Shown piece after piece: positions 44,403-54,505 of a stretch of DNA of 64,000 bases. The number at the start of each line of letters is the position of its first letter. The stretch's first letter is position 1. Source of the stretch: Cyclobacterium plantarum (lineage in GTDB: Bacteria; Bacteroidota; Bacteroidia; Cytophagales; Cyclobacteriaceae); NCBI RefSeq assembly GCF_011290685.1, contig NZ_JAANYN010000005.1, forward strand, positions 434,001 to 498,000. The letters are read 5' to 3'. A program made the position numbers and the translations under genes. The notes below the pieces were generated by a model. It had not been told where the DNA came from and made no database searches. It worked only from the letters and a program-made list of their open reading frames with translations.

Positions 44403-45416
44403 TTACTTGATCTCTTCTCTGCCATCGGCATGAATGGCAAAACGACCCCTCCCTTTTTCATGGGTATGTTCATGGCTTTTCCATGGCCAGCCACCAAATT
44501 GCGTCCTTTGAAATTCGTGAACGGCTTCCTGGATTTCCTGATTGCTGTTCATCACAAATGGGCCATGCTGAACCACTTTTTCTGATATGGGTTTTCCTTG
44601 AAGGAAAGCAAAATATCCGGTTTGACTACCATTTTTTATTTCAAATGATTTCATGTCACCCAAATCAATGGAATGGTCATTGCTAATCCGCTCGCCTTCC
44701 AGATCAATATAATCACCACGGTAGAAAAACAAGCTCCTATTGGTCCCTTGGGAAACCTCCGGGAGGATAAAGGAGGCATCAGGCGCTGCTTTTATCAACC
44801 ATATGGCCACTTCATTGGAAGGGTCTGCAGCATAGGAGTCAGGTGCAGGGGGCAGGGCTCTGCGCTCACCATATTTCCCTGCGATTAATTTAATTTCAGT
44901 GGTTTTTCCATTTGAATCCCTTACTGTCTCCACAGGTATTTCTTCCTTCCACATCATTTTGAAATGGGCCGGTACATTTTTTTTTGTTTTGGGTAGGTTT
45001 AACCATATTTGAAACAAGTGTAGTTCATTTCCTTCCTTTTCATTGAGAAGGGGAAACATTTCAGAATGCATGACTCCTTTTCCGGCGGTCATCCACTGTG
45101 TGTCACCATTGCCAAACCTGCCTGCCGCTCCCAACGAGTCGGAGTGGTCCACCAGGCCCTTTTCTACAATGGTCACCGTTTCAAAACCTTTGTGCGGATG
45201 GGCAGGAAATCCGGGAACTTTACTGCCATGGTACATGCTCCATCCATCTTTACCAGAAAAATCTTGTCCGATCATGCGATTTTCCAATCCGGCTTCAGGG
45301 GACATGTCAGGTAGGCCCCTGGGAAAGAAATCATGGTGATGGGCACAAAACAAAAATGGATCTTGAGTTTGCCATTGAAAACCCAAAGGACGGATATCTT
45401 TTAGTGTAGGCTTCAT
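44403..45416 (-). CDS. Pirin family protein
   Basis: Cytoplasmic bicupin of 337 residues. The N-terminal cupin carries the pirin metal motif (HPHKGFETVTIVEKGLVDHSD and later GVMHSEMFP), and the C-terminal cupin is regular but without a clear second metal site. Bacterial pirins include quercetin 2,3-dioxygenases and regulators of central metabolism; which applies cannot be told. It is a single gene. A perfect 12-bp palindrome lies 17 bases upstream of the start codon and may be its operator. Confidence 0.93.
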   Translation of the reverse strand: MKPTLKDIRPLGFQWQTQDPFLFCAHHHDFFPRGLPDMSPEAGLENRMIGQDFSGKDGWSMYHGSKVPGFPAHPHKGFETVTIVEKGLVDHSDSLGAAGRFGNGDTQWMTAGKGVMHSEMFPLLNEKEGNELHLFQIWLNLPKTKKNVPAHFKMMWKEEIPVETVRDSNGKTTEIKLIAGKYGERRALPPAPDSYAADPSNEVAIWLIKAAPDASFILPEVSQGTNRSLFFYRGDYIDLEGERISNDHSIDLGDMKSFEIKNGSQTGYFAFLQGKPISEKVVQHGPFVMNSNQEIQEAVHEFQRTQFGGWPWKSHEHTHEKGRGRFAIHADGREEIK

Positions 45417-45432
45417 AAACGACTTATTTTAT

Positions 45433-45444
45433 ATGTATATACAT
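45433..45444. promoter_or_regulatory. Palindrome upstream of the pirin gene
   Basis: ATGTATATACAT is a perfect 12-bp palindrome, 17-28 bases upstream of the pirin ATG. The position would overlap the transcription start or leader, fitting a repressor site. Confidence 0.45.
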
Positions 45445-45505
45445 CTAATAAGCTGAATTAAACATCAAAAGTTCCTTTCCAGGACATGTTTTAAAATAAA
45501 CTGGA

Positions 45506-46225
45506 CTAATCTACTGATTTTATGGTATTTAGGTAACGTCTGAAGACAATCTGCCCGGATACCGGATAATCGTTGAAACGGTTAAATCCTACATTTCCGT
45601 CGAGCTCATCTGAAAAAGTCATTAATACGCTTCCCTCAATGGCGATATCGGTGTACAGGTTAAGTCTGTAGCTTAAGCCTCCCCTGACCGGGATATATGG
45701 CACCGCCTGACTTCTTTTTTTTCTTTCTGAGCCATTTTCACTAAGGTTTGTAACTTCACTTAAATTAAAAAGCAATCCCAGGCCTGTTCCCAGATACAAA
45801 TTGACCCGTTTTCTTTGGGTATGGTTTGTGGATCCGACGATATGCAGGGTTGGCATCATATCCAGGTATATCAGGTTGTTTTTACTGCCTACGGCCTGCC
45901 CATTTTCCCGCCAGGATTGAACGACCTGATTTGTGAAATAGTTTTGATCCTGGCTTTGGGTCCGCTGGTATCCCAGGTTTCCCCGCAGATCGACATTAGA
46001 ATGGATTTTTCGGCCATAGGTAAAGGAAACCGATGGTCCTGTTTTCACTTCCAGGCCCCGAAATCTACCGGAATTATCTGCATACATGGCTCCAAGTCCC
46101 AATCCAGCTTGTAAATATTGGTTTCTGGAAATTTTTTCCTTGTAAAAATTCTGGCCGTAAAGGGTATTAGAACAAAGAAATCCGGTAAAAAGGGCTAGTG
46201 TGGTAATAATTATTTCCTTTTTCAT
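45506..46225 (-). CDS. Outer-membrane beta-barrel protein
   Basis: Predicted outer-membrane protein of 239 residues with a signal peptide (ending LYGQ). The mature part shows alternating amphipathic strands typical of small 8-strand barrels (YLQAGLGLGAMYAD, SVSFTYGRKI, NLYLGTGLGLLFN, GGLSYRLNLYTDIAIEGSVL) and ends in IVFRRYL plus seven residues. No specific family or function is recognised. It is a single gene, divergent from rmlA. Confidence 0.7.
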   Translation of the reverse strand: MKKEIIITTLALFTGFLCSNTLYGQNFYKEKISRNQYLQAGLGLGAMYADNSGRFRGLEVKTGPSVSFTYGRKIHSNVDLRGNLGYQRTQSQDQNYFTNQVVQSWRENGQAVGSKNNLIYLDMMPTLHIVGSTNHTQRKRVNLYLGTGLGLLFNLSEVTNLSENGSERKKRSQAVPYIPVRGGLSYRLNLYTDIAIEGSVLMTFSDELDGNVGFNRFNDYPVSGQIVFRRYLNTIKSVD

Positions 46226-46395
46226 AAGAAGATGTTAATGTCAGGTTTGCAATGTGGTTAGTTTATCTTAGTGATAAACGCATTAAGAAGATTCAAAATT
46301 ATCAATTCTTTTTCAAATGTTGTGTTTGAAACATATTGAACTGAAGTTTTTTTAAGATTATTTTAAAGGATAAGAAATTATTTATAATTTAGTAA

Positions 46396-46415
46396 CAATC
46401 ATATTTTTATGATTG
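46396..46415. promoter_or_regulatory. Palindrome in the OMP-rmlA divergent spacer
   Basis: CAATCATA, TTTT, TATGATTG forms a perfect 8-4-8 inverted repeat, 110 bases before rmlA and 171 bases before the beta-barrel gene. There is no T run next to it, so an operator is more likely than a terminator. Confidence 0.45.
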
Positions 46416-46524
46416 GAAGCAAAATAATGCTTAGGTAATTAGTTTTTACAGATTTGAAGTTTTTGAAATTTTGTTCCGGCAATCGCAGGAATTTTAGTGT
46501 AGCAGAGTAATAAAAGCAGTATTC

Positions 46525-47400
46525 ATGAAAGGAATAATTTTGGCCGGAGGATCAGGTACCAGGCTTTATCCGTTAACCATTGCAGTAAGTAAACAATTGA
46601 TGCCCATTTATGATAAACCGATGATTTATTACCCCCTATCGGTATTGATGATGGCAGGAATCAAAGAAATACTGATCATTACCACACCTGAAGATAATGA
46701 AGCTTTTAAAAAACTACTGGGAGATGGGACGGATGTAGGTTGTTCATTTACATTCGCCATTCAGCCTAAACCAGAGGGCTTGGCGCAGGCTTTTATCATA
46801 GGAGAGCAGTTTATAGGTAAGGAAAAAGTAGCTTTAATCCTGGGAGATAATATTTTTTACGGGACGGGATTGTACAAAACCCTGAAGGAACATACAAATC
46901 CCGATGGAGGAGTGGTATTCGCTTACCATGTAAATGATCCGCAAAGATACGGGGTGGTCGAATTTGATGATCACAATAAAGTTTTGAGCATAGAAGAAAA
47001 ACCCAAATTGCCCAAATCCAATTTTGCTGTTCCCGGACTTTATTTTTATGACAATGAAGTAGTGGAAATCGCCAAAAACATCAAACCCAGTTCCAGGGGA
47101 GAACTGGAAATCACCGATATTAACAACGTTTATCTGCGGAAAGGGAAACTCAATGTAGGTATTCTAAACCGGGGGACAGCCTGGCTGGACACGGGGACCC
47201 ATCAATCACTGCTGCAGGCTGCACAATTTGTTGAGGTGATTGAAGAAAGACAAGGTCTTAAAATCGGGTGTATTGAAGAAATTGCTTACAGAAATGGGTT
47301 TATCAATGAAGAAAAGTTGCTTCAATCTGCTGCAAAGTTGGGAAAAAGTGGCTATGGCGAATACCTCAAAAATTTGGTAAAGCTAAAATTTAATCTTTAA
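46525..47400 (+). CDS. rmlA: Glucose-1-phosphate thymidylyltransferase
   Basis: Nucleotidyltransferase of 291 residues making dTDP-glucose, the first step to dTDP-L-rhamnose and other surface sugars. The start [17 protein letters not shown] is the nucleotide-binding signature, [17 protein letters not shown] follows, and [30 protein letters not shown] and [14 protein letters not shown] are all present. Length and motifs are those of RmlA/RfbA. The other rml genes are not adjacent, so the pathway is split in this genome or this is a second copy. Confidence 0.96.
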   Translation: MKGIILAGGSGTRLYPLTIAVSKQLMPIYDKPMIYYPLSVLMMAGIKEILIITTPEDNEAFKKLLGDGTDVGCSFTFAIQPKPEGLAQAFIIGEQFIGKEKVALILGDNIFYGTGLYKTLKEHTNPDGGVVFAYHVNDPQRYGVVEFDDHNKVLSIEEKPKLPKSNFAVPGLYFYDNEVVEIAKNIKPSSRGELEITDINNVYLRKGKLNVGILNRGTAWLDTGTHQSLLQAAQFVEVIEERQGLKIGCIEEIAYRNGFINEEKLLQSAAKLGKSGYGEYLKNLVKLKFNL

Positions 47401-47585
47401 GTGAGAAGTCCGCTCATCTCGTTTTTAATTTATTTGGTTGCATTTTTTAGATGTTAAATACAAAAAACAACATTTGAAAAACAAAAAAAGCGTTAAATAA
47501 TTGTTCTAATCTTTGGATGTATTTATTTTTTATTATATGTTTGTTATGTGCAAAATGGTTTTTGTAACATGATAAATGTATTTTG

Positions 47586-47945
47586 ATGATAGATATAGTA
47601 TTGATAGATGATGATGAGGTAAGTACTTTTGTTACTGAAAAATACATTCATAAACATTTTCATTCACCTTTCAGGATATTTAAATTTTCTTCAGCTGTAG
47701 AGGCACTGGAGAAAATAACTGATATCAATCCAAAGTACCTGTTTCTGGATCTTGTTATGCCCCAAATGAGTGGTTGGGATTTTTTGGAGCAGATTGATTC
47801 TGAAAAGCTGGGCTCTAAGATCTATATTCTAAGTGGGTCTATGGATCTAAAGGACAGGGAAAAGGCGAGGAAAAATCAACACGTAAAGAAATTTCTTTCC
47901 AAACTTTCAGTGAAGGAAAGCATGCCGGAAATTTTCCGGGATTGA
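47586..47945 (+). CDS. Stand-alone response-regulator receiver protein
   Basis: Single receiver domain of 119 residues without an output domain. The ATG at 47586 directly follows a TTG in the same frame and is preferred. Seen: acidic pocket IDDDE (residues 7-11), phosphorylation site in FLDLVMPQMSGWDFL (Asp about 56), conserved Ser in YILSGS and Lys in KKFLSK. In Bacteroidota such CheY-like proteins often work with hybrid histidine kinases encoded elsewhere; no kinase is in the window. Confidence 0.9.
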   Translation: MIDIVLIDDDEVSTFVTEKYIHKHFHSPFRIFKFSSAVEALEKITDINPKYLFLDLVMPQMSGWDFLEQIDSEKLGSKIYILSGSMDLKDREKARKNQHVKKFLSKLSVKESMPEIFRD

Positions 47946-47987
47946 AGCTTTTTTTGTAGGGTTTAAGATTAATTTTTGATCGAAAGC

Positions 47988-48020
47988 ACATTGGCCTCAG
48001 GCTTTGCCCGAGGCCAATGT
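47988..48020. terminator. Hairpin between convergent genes, probable terminator
   Basis: A perfect 11-bp stem (ACATTGGCCTC / GAGGCCAATGT) encloses an 11-base loop with further partial pairing. It stands between the receiver gene and the convergent SulP gene. T tracts nearby are weak, but strength and position favour termination. Confidence 0.7.
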
Positions 48021-48087
48021 TATTTAAAAAGGTTAAGTTTTTTTGCAGAAGAGTTGTTTCTTTCGGGATTAAAAAGCTTTTTGAAAT

Positions 48088-49827
48088 TTATTTTTTGTCA
48101 ACATTACTTTGAATGGCGTAAGGTGCATATTTTTCCTGGCTTTTTGAGTCAAGTGTCTGATCAAAATAGGCAGTTGCAGAATAATCATCCATAAACATGT
48201 GATCCGCACCAATACATTCAATCAGTTTCCATTTGTTCAATACATCGCGGATAGGTCCTTTTGTTCCGGAAATGCATACGTCTATTTCGTTTGTTCTCCA
48301 GGTTTGTATCCATTCATAAAGTGCGTGAGCTCCAGTACTGTCGATACTTGTTACACTTTCCATATTGAATACGATCATTTTGGTTTGGTTCTTCCTTTCC
48401 GAGAGCCATTGGTTCATTTTATCCCTGATAAATTCCACATTGGCAAAATAAATGGGTCCGTCAATTCTGACGATAAGGAGGTTTTTATTGATTTCCAGGT
48501 CATTGAACCTGCGTATATTGCGGTATATTTTTGTCCCTGGAACGCGGCCCAATTGAGCCATATGCGGTCTGGAAGCCCTGTAAATCACCACCAGTAAGGA
48601 TAAAATCATACCTGTAATGATTCCTGTTTCGATTCCCAAGGTTAAAGTAATCAGGAAGGTAGCAATAAGCATGGCGAAATCGGTCTTGTCTTTTTTCCAT
48701 AGTTCAAAAGGCTCCTTTAAGTCTATCAATCCCGCAACCGCTACCAATACCACCGCCGCTAAAATTGCTGAGGGCAGGTAATAAAACAGTCCGGTGAAGA
48801 ACAACAATGTCAACAGGATTAAAATGGCACTGATGACGGAAGCCATGGTGGTTTTTGCCCCTGCCTGGTTGTTTACAGCGGTCCTGGAAAACCCTCCTGT
48901 GACGGGATAACCGTTAAAAAAAGCAGCCCCAAAATTGGCCATTCCCAATGCCATCAACTCCTGATTGGCATCTAGCTTGTAATTTTTATGTTTTGCCTGT
49001 ATGGTTTTTGCCACAGCAAAACTTTCTGCAAACCCCACCAATGATATGGTAAGTGCTATGGGCAGGAGGGTAGACCAACCATTGATGTCGAAGGAAGGGA
49101 AGGACAAGGTAGGGAGACCACTGGGCACTTCTCCGACAATTTTCACCCCCCTTTCTGTTAAGCCAAATCCCCAAACCAGCAAAATACCTGCAATTACAGC
49201 AATCAAGGGCGCCGGAAGAGCAGGATGAATTCTTTTTCCAAATTTAATGATCAGTATTCCCAATAGGCCAATGCCCAGGGTGAGCCAATGGGTATCCCCA
49301 ATGTTTTGAGCAATGGCCAACGCCATTTCCTGGATATGCTCGCTATTGGGCAGGTTGATTTTGAAGAGATGTTTGATCTGGCTCAGGCCAATGATGATAG
49401 CGGCAGCGGAAGTAAAACCGTTGATCACCGGATGGGAAAGGAAATTCACCACAAAACCCAGACGGAAAGCACCCATAATAAATTGAATCAATCCTACCAG
49501 AAATGCCAGTGTAAGTGCATACAGGAGGTATTCAGCAGGAGAACTGGGTCCCAGGCTGCTGATTCCGGCCGCAGTCAATAGGGAAACCATGGCCACCGGT
49601 CCGACTGCCAGCTGCCTGGAGCTACCAAAAATAGCATACAAAATCAATGGCACTGTAACGGCGTACAAACCATGTATGGGCTCCAGTCCTGCAAGCATGG
49701 CATAGGCCATTCCCTGGGGAATAAGCATGATGCCTACTGTAATCCCAGCAGACAAGTCACCCTTCAGGTAGTCTTTATTGTAATCGGGAAGCCATTGTAG
49801 AAAGGGTAAATATTTTTTCAGGTCCAT
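48088..49827 (-). CDS. SulP family inorganic anion transporter
   Basis: Inner-membrane transporter of 579 residues of the SulP/SLC26 family, carrying sulfate, bicarbonate or other anions. Start and family signature: DLSAGITVGIMLIPQGMAYAMLAGL and PIHGLYAVTVPLILYAIFG. About 11-14 hydrophobic segments follow to residue 410. The C-terminal STAS domain (about residues 440-555) has VFNMESVTSIDSTGAHALYEW, with the DSTG motif. A stress or carbon-concentrating role is possible, but there is no carbonic anhydrase neighbour to support bicarbonate. Confidence 0.94.
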   Translation of the reverse strand: MDLKKYLPFLQWLPDYNKDYLKGDLSAGITVGIMLIPQGMAYAMLAGLEPIHGLYAVTVPLILYAIFGSSRQLAVGPVAMVSLLTAAGISSLGPSSPAEYLLYALTLAFLVGLIQFIMGAFRLGFVVNFLSHPVINGFTSAAAIIIGLSQIKHLFKINLPNSEHIQEMALAIAQNIGDTHWLTLGIGLLGILIIKFGKRIHPALPAPLIAVIAGILLVWGFGLTERGVKIVGEVPSGLPTLSFPSFDINGWSTLLPIALTISLVGFAESFAVAKTIQAKHKNYKLDANQELMALGMANFGAAFFNGYPVTGGFSRTAVNNQAGAKTTMASVISAILILLTLLFFTGLFYYLPSAILAAVVLVAVAGLIDLKEPFELWKKDKTDFAMLIATFLITLTLGIETGIITGMILSLLVVIYRASRPHMAQLGRVPGTKIYRNIRRFNDLEINKNLLIVRIDGPIYFANVEFIRDKMNQWLSERKNQTKMIVFNMESVTSIDSTGAHALYEWIQTWRTNEIDVCISGTKGPIRDVLNKWKLIECIGADHMFMDDYSATAYFDQTLDSKSQEKYAPYAIQSNVDKK

Positions 49828-49952
49828 TAGTATCTTAATTTTTATATATCAACTTACCGTTTTGAAACACAGGATTGTTCAAATAAATGAAATACAAATG
49901 TGACCCGATTTTTTGCTAAAATAAGTGATTTTTATCACCGGAATGGCTTGGC

Positions 49953-51485
49953 TTAACCAACTTCGATTTTGATATCCCTTTTCAAATACTTTGACAGAGT
50001 ATCTGAAAACCTCTGTGCTTCCCAGATTTCAAGGGTTACATTTTCAACTGAAAAAACCTGAATCTGAAGCTGGTTTTTTTGTGGAAGGCAATAGATGTTT
50101 TGCACCCATTGGTTTTTAGTCTTGTCCAGCCCAATAGCAATCCTTAAAATGCCCGCAAGTAACCTGACCTGATCCTTTTGTACAGCGGACAACTTTTTAA
50201 AACGTTTGTGCCTTTTTTTTGGTCCTTTTTTTCTGTGGTATCTTGCCAGGTGGCCCAGCACAAGGATTTCTTCATTGGTGAAACCTCTCAGCTGACTGTT
50301 GTTGATAATATACCTGGAGTGCTTATGAAAATCCTGAAATTTAATAAACAAACCAACATCGTAAATTAAAGCTGCATGGTACAGCATGCTTCGTTCCTGG
50401 TCTCCAGCTTGATGGAGGTGTTTGAGCTGGTCAAATAACTGAAGGGCCAGACCGGAGACATGTTTTTTGGCTTCCAACTCGGTTTCATACCTATTGGCGA
50501 GCCAAAAACAACTCTTCTCTTTCAAATTCTTTCCTTGATTTTCCTCCCCTATTGGTAGTTTTTGCTTTTCGATGTGATGGATGATCATTCCTTCCCGCAA
50601 GGAGGCATCCGAGATGGTTAAGCTTTTGACATTGGCTATTTGGAGCAACTCTACCAAAAGTGTGGCACCCAGATGGATTGCATCGGTTCGGTTGGCACTT
50701 ATTCCAGGTATTTCCCCTCGTTTTTCCGGAGGTAATTCCAATAGCTTGTCACGGAGTTTGATAAGATCTGCCAGTTGCACTTCTTCGGCATTGACACTTT
50801 CGGGAGAAGGATTGTCCTTTTTTTCCAAACAGGCTTCTGCCAATGACCTGATGGTACCAGAAGTCCCGACCACCCGGTCAAAACCTGTTTCCAGGGCCTT
50901 TTCCATGATTTTTGTTGCGGCTTGCCGGATTTGGGATTTCAATGCTTCCTGCTCCTCCTCATTCAGAGCGTTTTGGTGACCTATTTTGTCCAATAAACGC
51001 AACACACCCAATTTCATAGAATGCCCAAATAAAACCTGGTTTTTATCTCCTACTACCGCTTCTGTGCTCCCGCCTCCTATATCCAGTACCAGAATTTTTT
51101 CCTTTTTGATGGAAATGGCCTCTTTTACGGCCAGAAAAATAAGTTTGGCCTCTTCTTTTCCCGAGATAAGTTTTGGGGATACGCCCGCTTCATGAATCAG
51201 TCTGTCTAAAAACTCCCTGCCATTTTTTGCTTCCCGTGTGGCACTTGTTGCAGACACAATGATGTCGTCTACTCCATATTGATCTGCGAGTTGTACATAT
51301 CTTTTGATGGTAGCCACACCGTCTTCCATAGCCTTTGGGCTCAGTAAATTATTGGCAAAAACACCAACCCCAAGTTTGACCATGCTTTTTTCCTGCATTA
51401 AAATGTCAAAGTGATTCCCGGACCTGATCTTCACGATGATCATGTGGATACTGTTCGTACCGATATCTATAGCTGCGAGGTTCAT
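49953..51485 (-). CDS. Ppx/GppA-type exopolyphosphatase
   Basis: Phosphohydrolase of 510 residues that degrades inorganic polyphosphate and/or pppGpp. The N-terminal actin-like domains show MNLAAIDIGTNSIHMIIVKI, LVLDIGGGSTEAVVGD and GTSGTIRSLAEA. The C-terminal helical HD-type domain includes LYHAALIYDVGLFIKFQDFHKH. The length is that of the long, E. coli-like form. It starts 10 bases after sdhB and is probably read from the sdhA-sdhB transcript, an unusual partner for succinate dehydrogenase. Confidence 0.93.
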   Translation of the reverse strand: MNLAAIDIGTNSIHMIIVKIRSGNHFDILMQEKSMVKLGVGVFANNLLSPKAMEDGVATIKRYVQLADQYGVDDIIVSATSATREAKNGREFLDRLIHEAGVSPKLISGKEEAKLIFLAVKEAISIKKEKILVLDIGGGSTEAVVGDKNQVLFGHSMKLGVLRLLDKIGHQNALNEEEQEALKSQIRQAATKIMEKALETGFDRVVGTSGTIRSLAEACLEKKDNPSPESVNAEEVQLADLIKLRDKLLELPPEKRGEIPGISANRTDAIHLGATLLVELLQIANVKSLTISDASLREGMIIHHIEKQKLPIGEENQGKNLKEKSCFWLANRYETELEAKKHVSGLALQLFDQLKHLHQAGDQERSMLYHAALIYDVGLFIKFQDFHKHSRYIINNSQLRGFTNEEILVLGHLARYHRKKGPKKRHKRFKKLSAVQKDQVRLLAGILRIAIGLDKTKNQWVQNIYCLPQKNQLQIQVFSVENVTLEIWEAQRFSDTLSKYLKRDIKIEVG

Positions 51486-51495
51486 GTCAGGGATA

Positions 51496-52224
51496 TTATT
51501 TCCAAAATTCTCTGTTCATTAAAGCGATGTGGCTTATGGATATTCCCTGAGGACATTCCACCTCGCATGCCCCGGTATTGGAGCAGGCTCCAAAACCAAG
51601 TTGGTCCATCGTTTCCACCATGTTTTTGATCCGTTTTTTATGCTCGATTTTTCCCTGAGGCAATTGAAAAAGATGGCTTATTTTGGCTGCGGTAAACAAG
51701 GCAGCACTGCCGTTTTTACAGGACGCTACACAGGCTCCGCAGCCGATGCAGGATGCGGCATCAAAAGCCTGTTCTATGGTATCGCTATCAATCAGGGTTT
51801 GATTGGCTTCTGGTGCCTGGCCGTTATTTACCGAAATATAACCACCAGATGCAATGATTTTATCCAAGGCTTGCCTGTCTATCTTTAAGTCCTTTTTGAC
51901 GGGGAAAGGCCCGGCGCGGAAAGGTTCTACGTGTATGGTCTCTCCTTCCCTGAATGAGCGCATGTGTAATTGGCAGGTACTGGTATGTTCAATAGGACCA
52001 TGTGCCCTGCCATTGATAAACAGACAACACTGTCCACATATCCCTTCCCGACAATCGTAATCAAATGAAATGGGGTTTTCTCCTCTAAGGATGAGGGTTT
52101 CATTCAGCTGATCCAGCATTTCAAGAAATGAAGTATCGGGCGATATTTTTTTAACCTCATAATCTACCATTTTACCCTTCGATTGGGGATTGTCCTGACG
52201 CCAAATTTTAAGCTTAAAATCCAT
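51496..52224 (-). CDS. sdhB: Succinate dehydrogenase/fumarate reductase iron-sulfur subunit
   Basis: Iron-sulfur subunit of 242 residues that passes electrons from SdhA to the membrane quinone site. Cluster motifs in order: [2Fe-2S] in CREGICGQCCLFI, [4Fe-4S] in CIGCGACVASCKNG, and the 3Fe-4S type in CSNTGACEVECPQGI. The length and cysteine spacing fit the Bacteroidota enzyme. Its ATG overlaps the sdhA stop by one base (TAATG), so the two are translationally coupled. The membrane cytochrome b subunit is not adjacent. Confidence 0.95.
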   Translation of the reverse strand: MDFKLKIWRQDNPQSKGKMVDYEVKKISPDTSFLEMLDQLNETLILRGENPISFDYDCREGICGQCCLFINGRAHGPIEHTSTCQLHMRSFREGETIHVEPFRAGPFPVKKDLKIDRQALDKIIASGGYISVNNGQAPEANQTLIDSDTIEQAFDAASCIGCGACVASCKNGSAALFTAAKISHLFQLPQGKIEHKKRIKNMVETMDQLGFGACSNTGACEVECPQGISISHIALMNREFWK

Positions 52225-54158
52225 TATTTGTAACTCCTTTCTGTGGGCTTTGTAAATTCAAACTGTAAAGGTTCTTTTATCAGCACGGGGGTATCTTCAT
52301 TTTTTTTCCAGCAGGAAATGTAACTGAAATCACTATCATTTCTTTTTGCTTCCCCATCCGGAGTTTGGTGTTCCTCCCTAAAATGAGCCCCGCAGGACTC
52401 TTCCCTGCTCAGCGCATCAATACACATCAATTCACCGATTTCCAGGTAATCCGCTACCCTCCCGGCTTTTTCCAATTCTTCATTAATACCCTGAAGGACC
52501 TGGGGTATTTTCAATTCCTGGAAGAAGGATTTCCTCAACACCCGGATAGATTCTATGGCTTCTGTCAATCCTTTGGCTGACCTGGATAGACCGCATTTGT
52601 CATAGAGTATCTTACCCAACTCCCGGTGAAAATGGTCCACTGTCTTGCTACCGTTTATTCCGGACAATTCTTCCAGCTGTGATCGCACCTGGTTTTCGGC
52701 GTTCATAAATGCTTCTGAACTTGATTCGGGTGGTGTAGCTTTGCCCTGCTGTGCCAGATATTGAGGTAATGTCTGAGGCAGTATATAATACCCATCTATG
52801 CAAGCTTGCAGCAAAGAATTGGCACCAAGCCGGTTGGCGCCGTGGTCTGAAAAGTTAGCTTCTCCTATAGCGTATAATCCAGGTATATTGGTGCTAAGTT
52901 CATAATCTACCCATAGCCCCCCCATGGAGAAATGTGCCGCCGGGGAAATCATCATGGGTTGTTGATAGGCATTGATACCCGTGATTTTTTCGTACATATT
53001 GAATAAATTGCCGTATTTTTTGCTGATAATATCTTTTCCCTGAGTAGCGATGGCATCTTTAAAATCCAGGTAAACGGCATTTTTCAGGGGACCTACCCCA
53101 TGCCCTGCATCAATTCGCTCTTTGGCAGCTCTGGAGGCAATATCCCTTGGGGCCAGGTTGCCATAGGAGGGGTACTTTCTTTCCAGGTAATAATCCCTGT
53201 CTTCCTCTGGTATCTCAATGGCTTTTCTGTTTTCATTCTTGGTTTGTGGCACCCATATCCTGCCGTCGTTCCTTAAGGACTCTGACATGAGGGTAAGTTT
53301 AGATTGGTAGTTTCCTGCCTGGGGAAGACAGGTGGGGTGTATTTGGGTCCAGCTGGGACAAGATGTCCATGCTCCTTTCTTGTGTGCACGCCAAATGGCA
53401 GAACCATTGCAGCCCATAGCCAGCGTGGACAGGTAATAGATTTTACCAAATCCACCGGTGGCCAGTACTACTGCATGTGCTGCATGTCTGCTGATTTCTC
53501 CATTGTCCATGTTTCGCACAATAATTCCCTTTGCCACTCCATTCTCCGTGACCAGGTCCAACATTTCATGGCGGGTAAAACTTTTTATCCTGCCCAAATG
53601 AACCTGTCGCATCATGGCCTGGTAGGCCCCCAGAAGAAGTTGCTGGCCTGTTTGTCCTCTGGCATAAAAAGTTCTGCTTACTTGAACACCACCAAAGGAG
53701 CGATTTGCCAGGTATCCGCTGTATTCTCTGGCAAATGGGACTCCCTGGGCGACTGCCTGGTCGATCAGGTGGGAAGAACATTCTGCCAGCCGGTATACAT
53801 TGGCTTCCCGGGCCCGGAAATCACCTCCTTTTAAAGTATCATAAAACATTCTGTAAACACTGTCTCCATCATTTTTATAATTTTTCATCGCATTAACCCC
53901 TCCTTGTGCAGCCACGGAATGGGCCCTTCTAGGAGAATCCTGAAAACAAAAAGTGGAGACATTATATCCCAGTTCGGCAAGGCTGGCAGCAGCTGATGCT
54001 CCTGAAAGACCTGTGCCCACTACAAGAATCTTGTATTGGTGCCTGTTGTTTGGACTGATCAGGCGTGTTTTGTCCTTGAAGTTGGACCACTTGTCCTTCA
54101 AGTCGCCTTCCGGTATTTTTGCGTTGGGAGTAGTGGCCGTGTCGGTAGTGTAATACAT
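52224..54158 (-). CDS. sdhA: Succinate dehydrogenase/fumarate reductase flavoprotein subunit
   Basis: FAD subunit of 644 residues that interconverts succinate and fumarate. Nucleotide-binding start [19 protein letters not shown] (about residues 48-66), then [21 protein letters not shown] with the FAD-linking His, [20 protein letters not shown], the active-site segment HPTCLPQAG, and [24 protein letters not shown]. The N-terminal extension of about 40 residues is usual in this phylum. It is the first gene of an sdhA-sdhB-ppx operon; in relatives an sdhC gene normally precedes it, but the 347-base region upstream contains none. Confidence 0.96.
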   Translation of the reverse strand: MYYTTDTATTPNAKIPEGDLKDKWSNFKDKTRLISPNNRHQYKILVVGTGLSGASAAASLAELGYNVSTFCFQDSPRRAHSVAAQGGVNAMKNYKNDGDSVYRMFYDTLKGGDFRAREANVYRLAECSSHLIDQAVAQGVPFAREYSGYLANRSFGGVQVSRTFYARGQTGQQLLLGAYQAMMRQVHLGRIKSFTRHEMLDLVTENGVAKGIIVRNMDNGEISRHAAHAVVLATGGFGKIYYLSTLAMGCNGSAIWRAHKKGAWTSCPSWTQIHPTCLPQAGNYQSKLTLMSESLRNDGRIWVPQTKNENRKAIEIPEEDRDYYLERKYPSYGNLAPRDIASRAAKERIDAGHGVGPLKNAVYLDFKDAIATQGKDIISKKYGNLFNMYEKITGINAYQQPMMISPAAHFSMGGLWVDYELSTNIPGLYAIGEANFSDHGANRLGANSLLQACIDGYYILPQTLPQYLAQQGKATPPESSSEAFMNAENQVRSQLEELSGINGSKTVDHFHRELGKILYDKCGLSRSAKGLTEAIESIRVLRKSFFQELKIPQVLQGINEELEKAGRVADYLEIGELMCIDALSREESCGAHFREEHQTPDGEAKRNDSDFSYISCWKKNEDTPVLIKEPLQFEFTKPTERSYK

Positions 54159-54505
54159 TAAAAATGTTTTAGCTATTTGTATTACCCTAATAATAATAAA
54201 TTTTCCCGATTGTTCCCAATGGTTGAGATAGGGAGTTGATTAGGCATTGTAATACTTGTCACCAAAATTCAGGTAGGGTATACCTATATTTGTTCGTTGA
54301 GAATAAAAGTCAGGTTGATAAATTTCACGAATTAATTTGTTTATTACTGGGTTTAATAGCGATAAAGAGGGGGCTTGTGTAAGTCTCCTCTTTTCAAAAA
54401 ATGGAATTTTATTTCACCTGATTTCAGATTGGATAACAACTGGAAAGAATATTCGTGTGAAAACCTTATGACTACCTGGACTGTCTAGCTAAAGATTTAA
54501 ATAAT
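54159..54505. other. Divergent intergenic region, no sdhC
   Basis: 347 bases between sdhA and the hydroxylase gene. No frame resembling a cytochrome b subunit is present on either strand. TATATTTG at 54285-54292 matches the -7 box on the plus strand but is 214 bases before the next start, so its use is uncertain. Confidence 0.5.

Noticed and set aside
54285-54292. TATATTTG as promoter of the hydroxylase gene
   Set aside because: It matches the -7 box but is over 200 bases from the start and has no -33 element at the right spacing.
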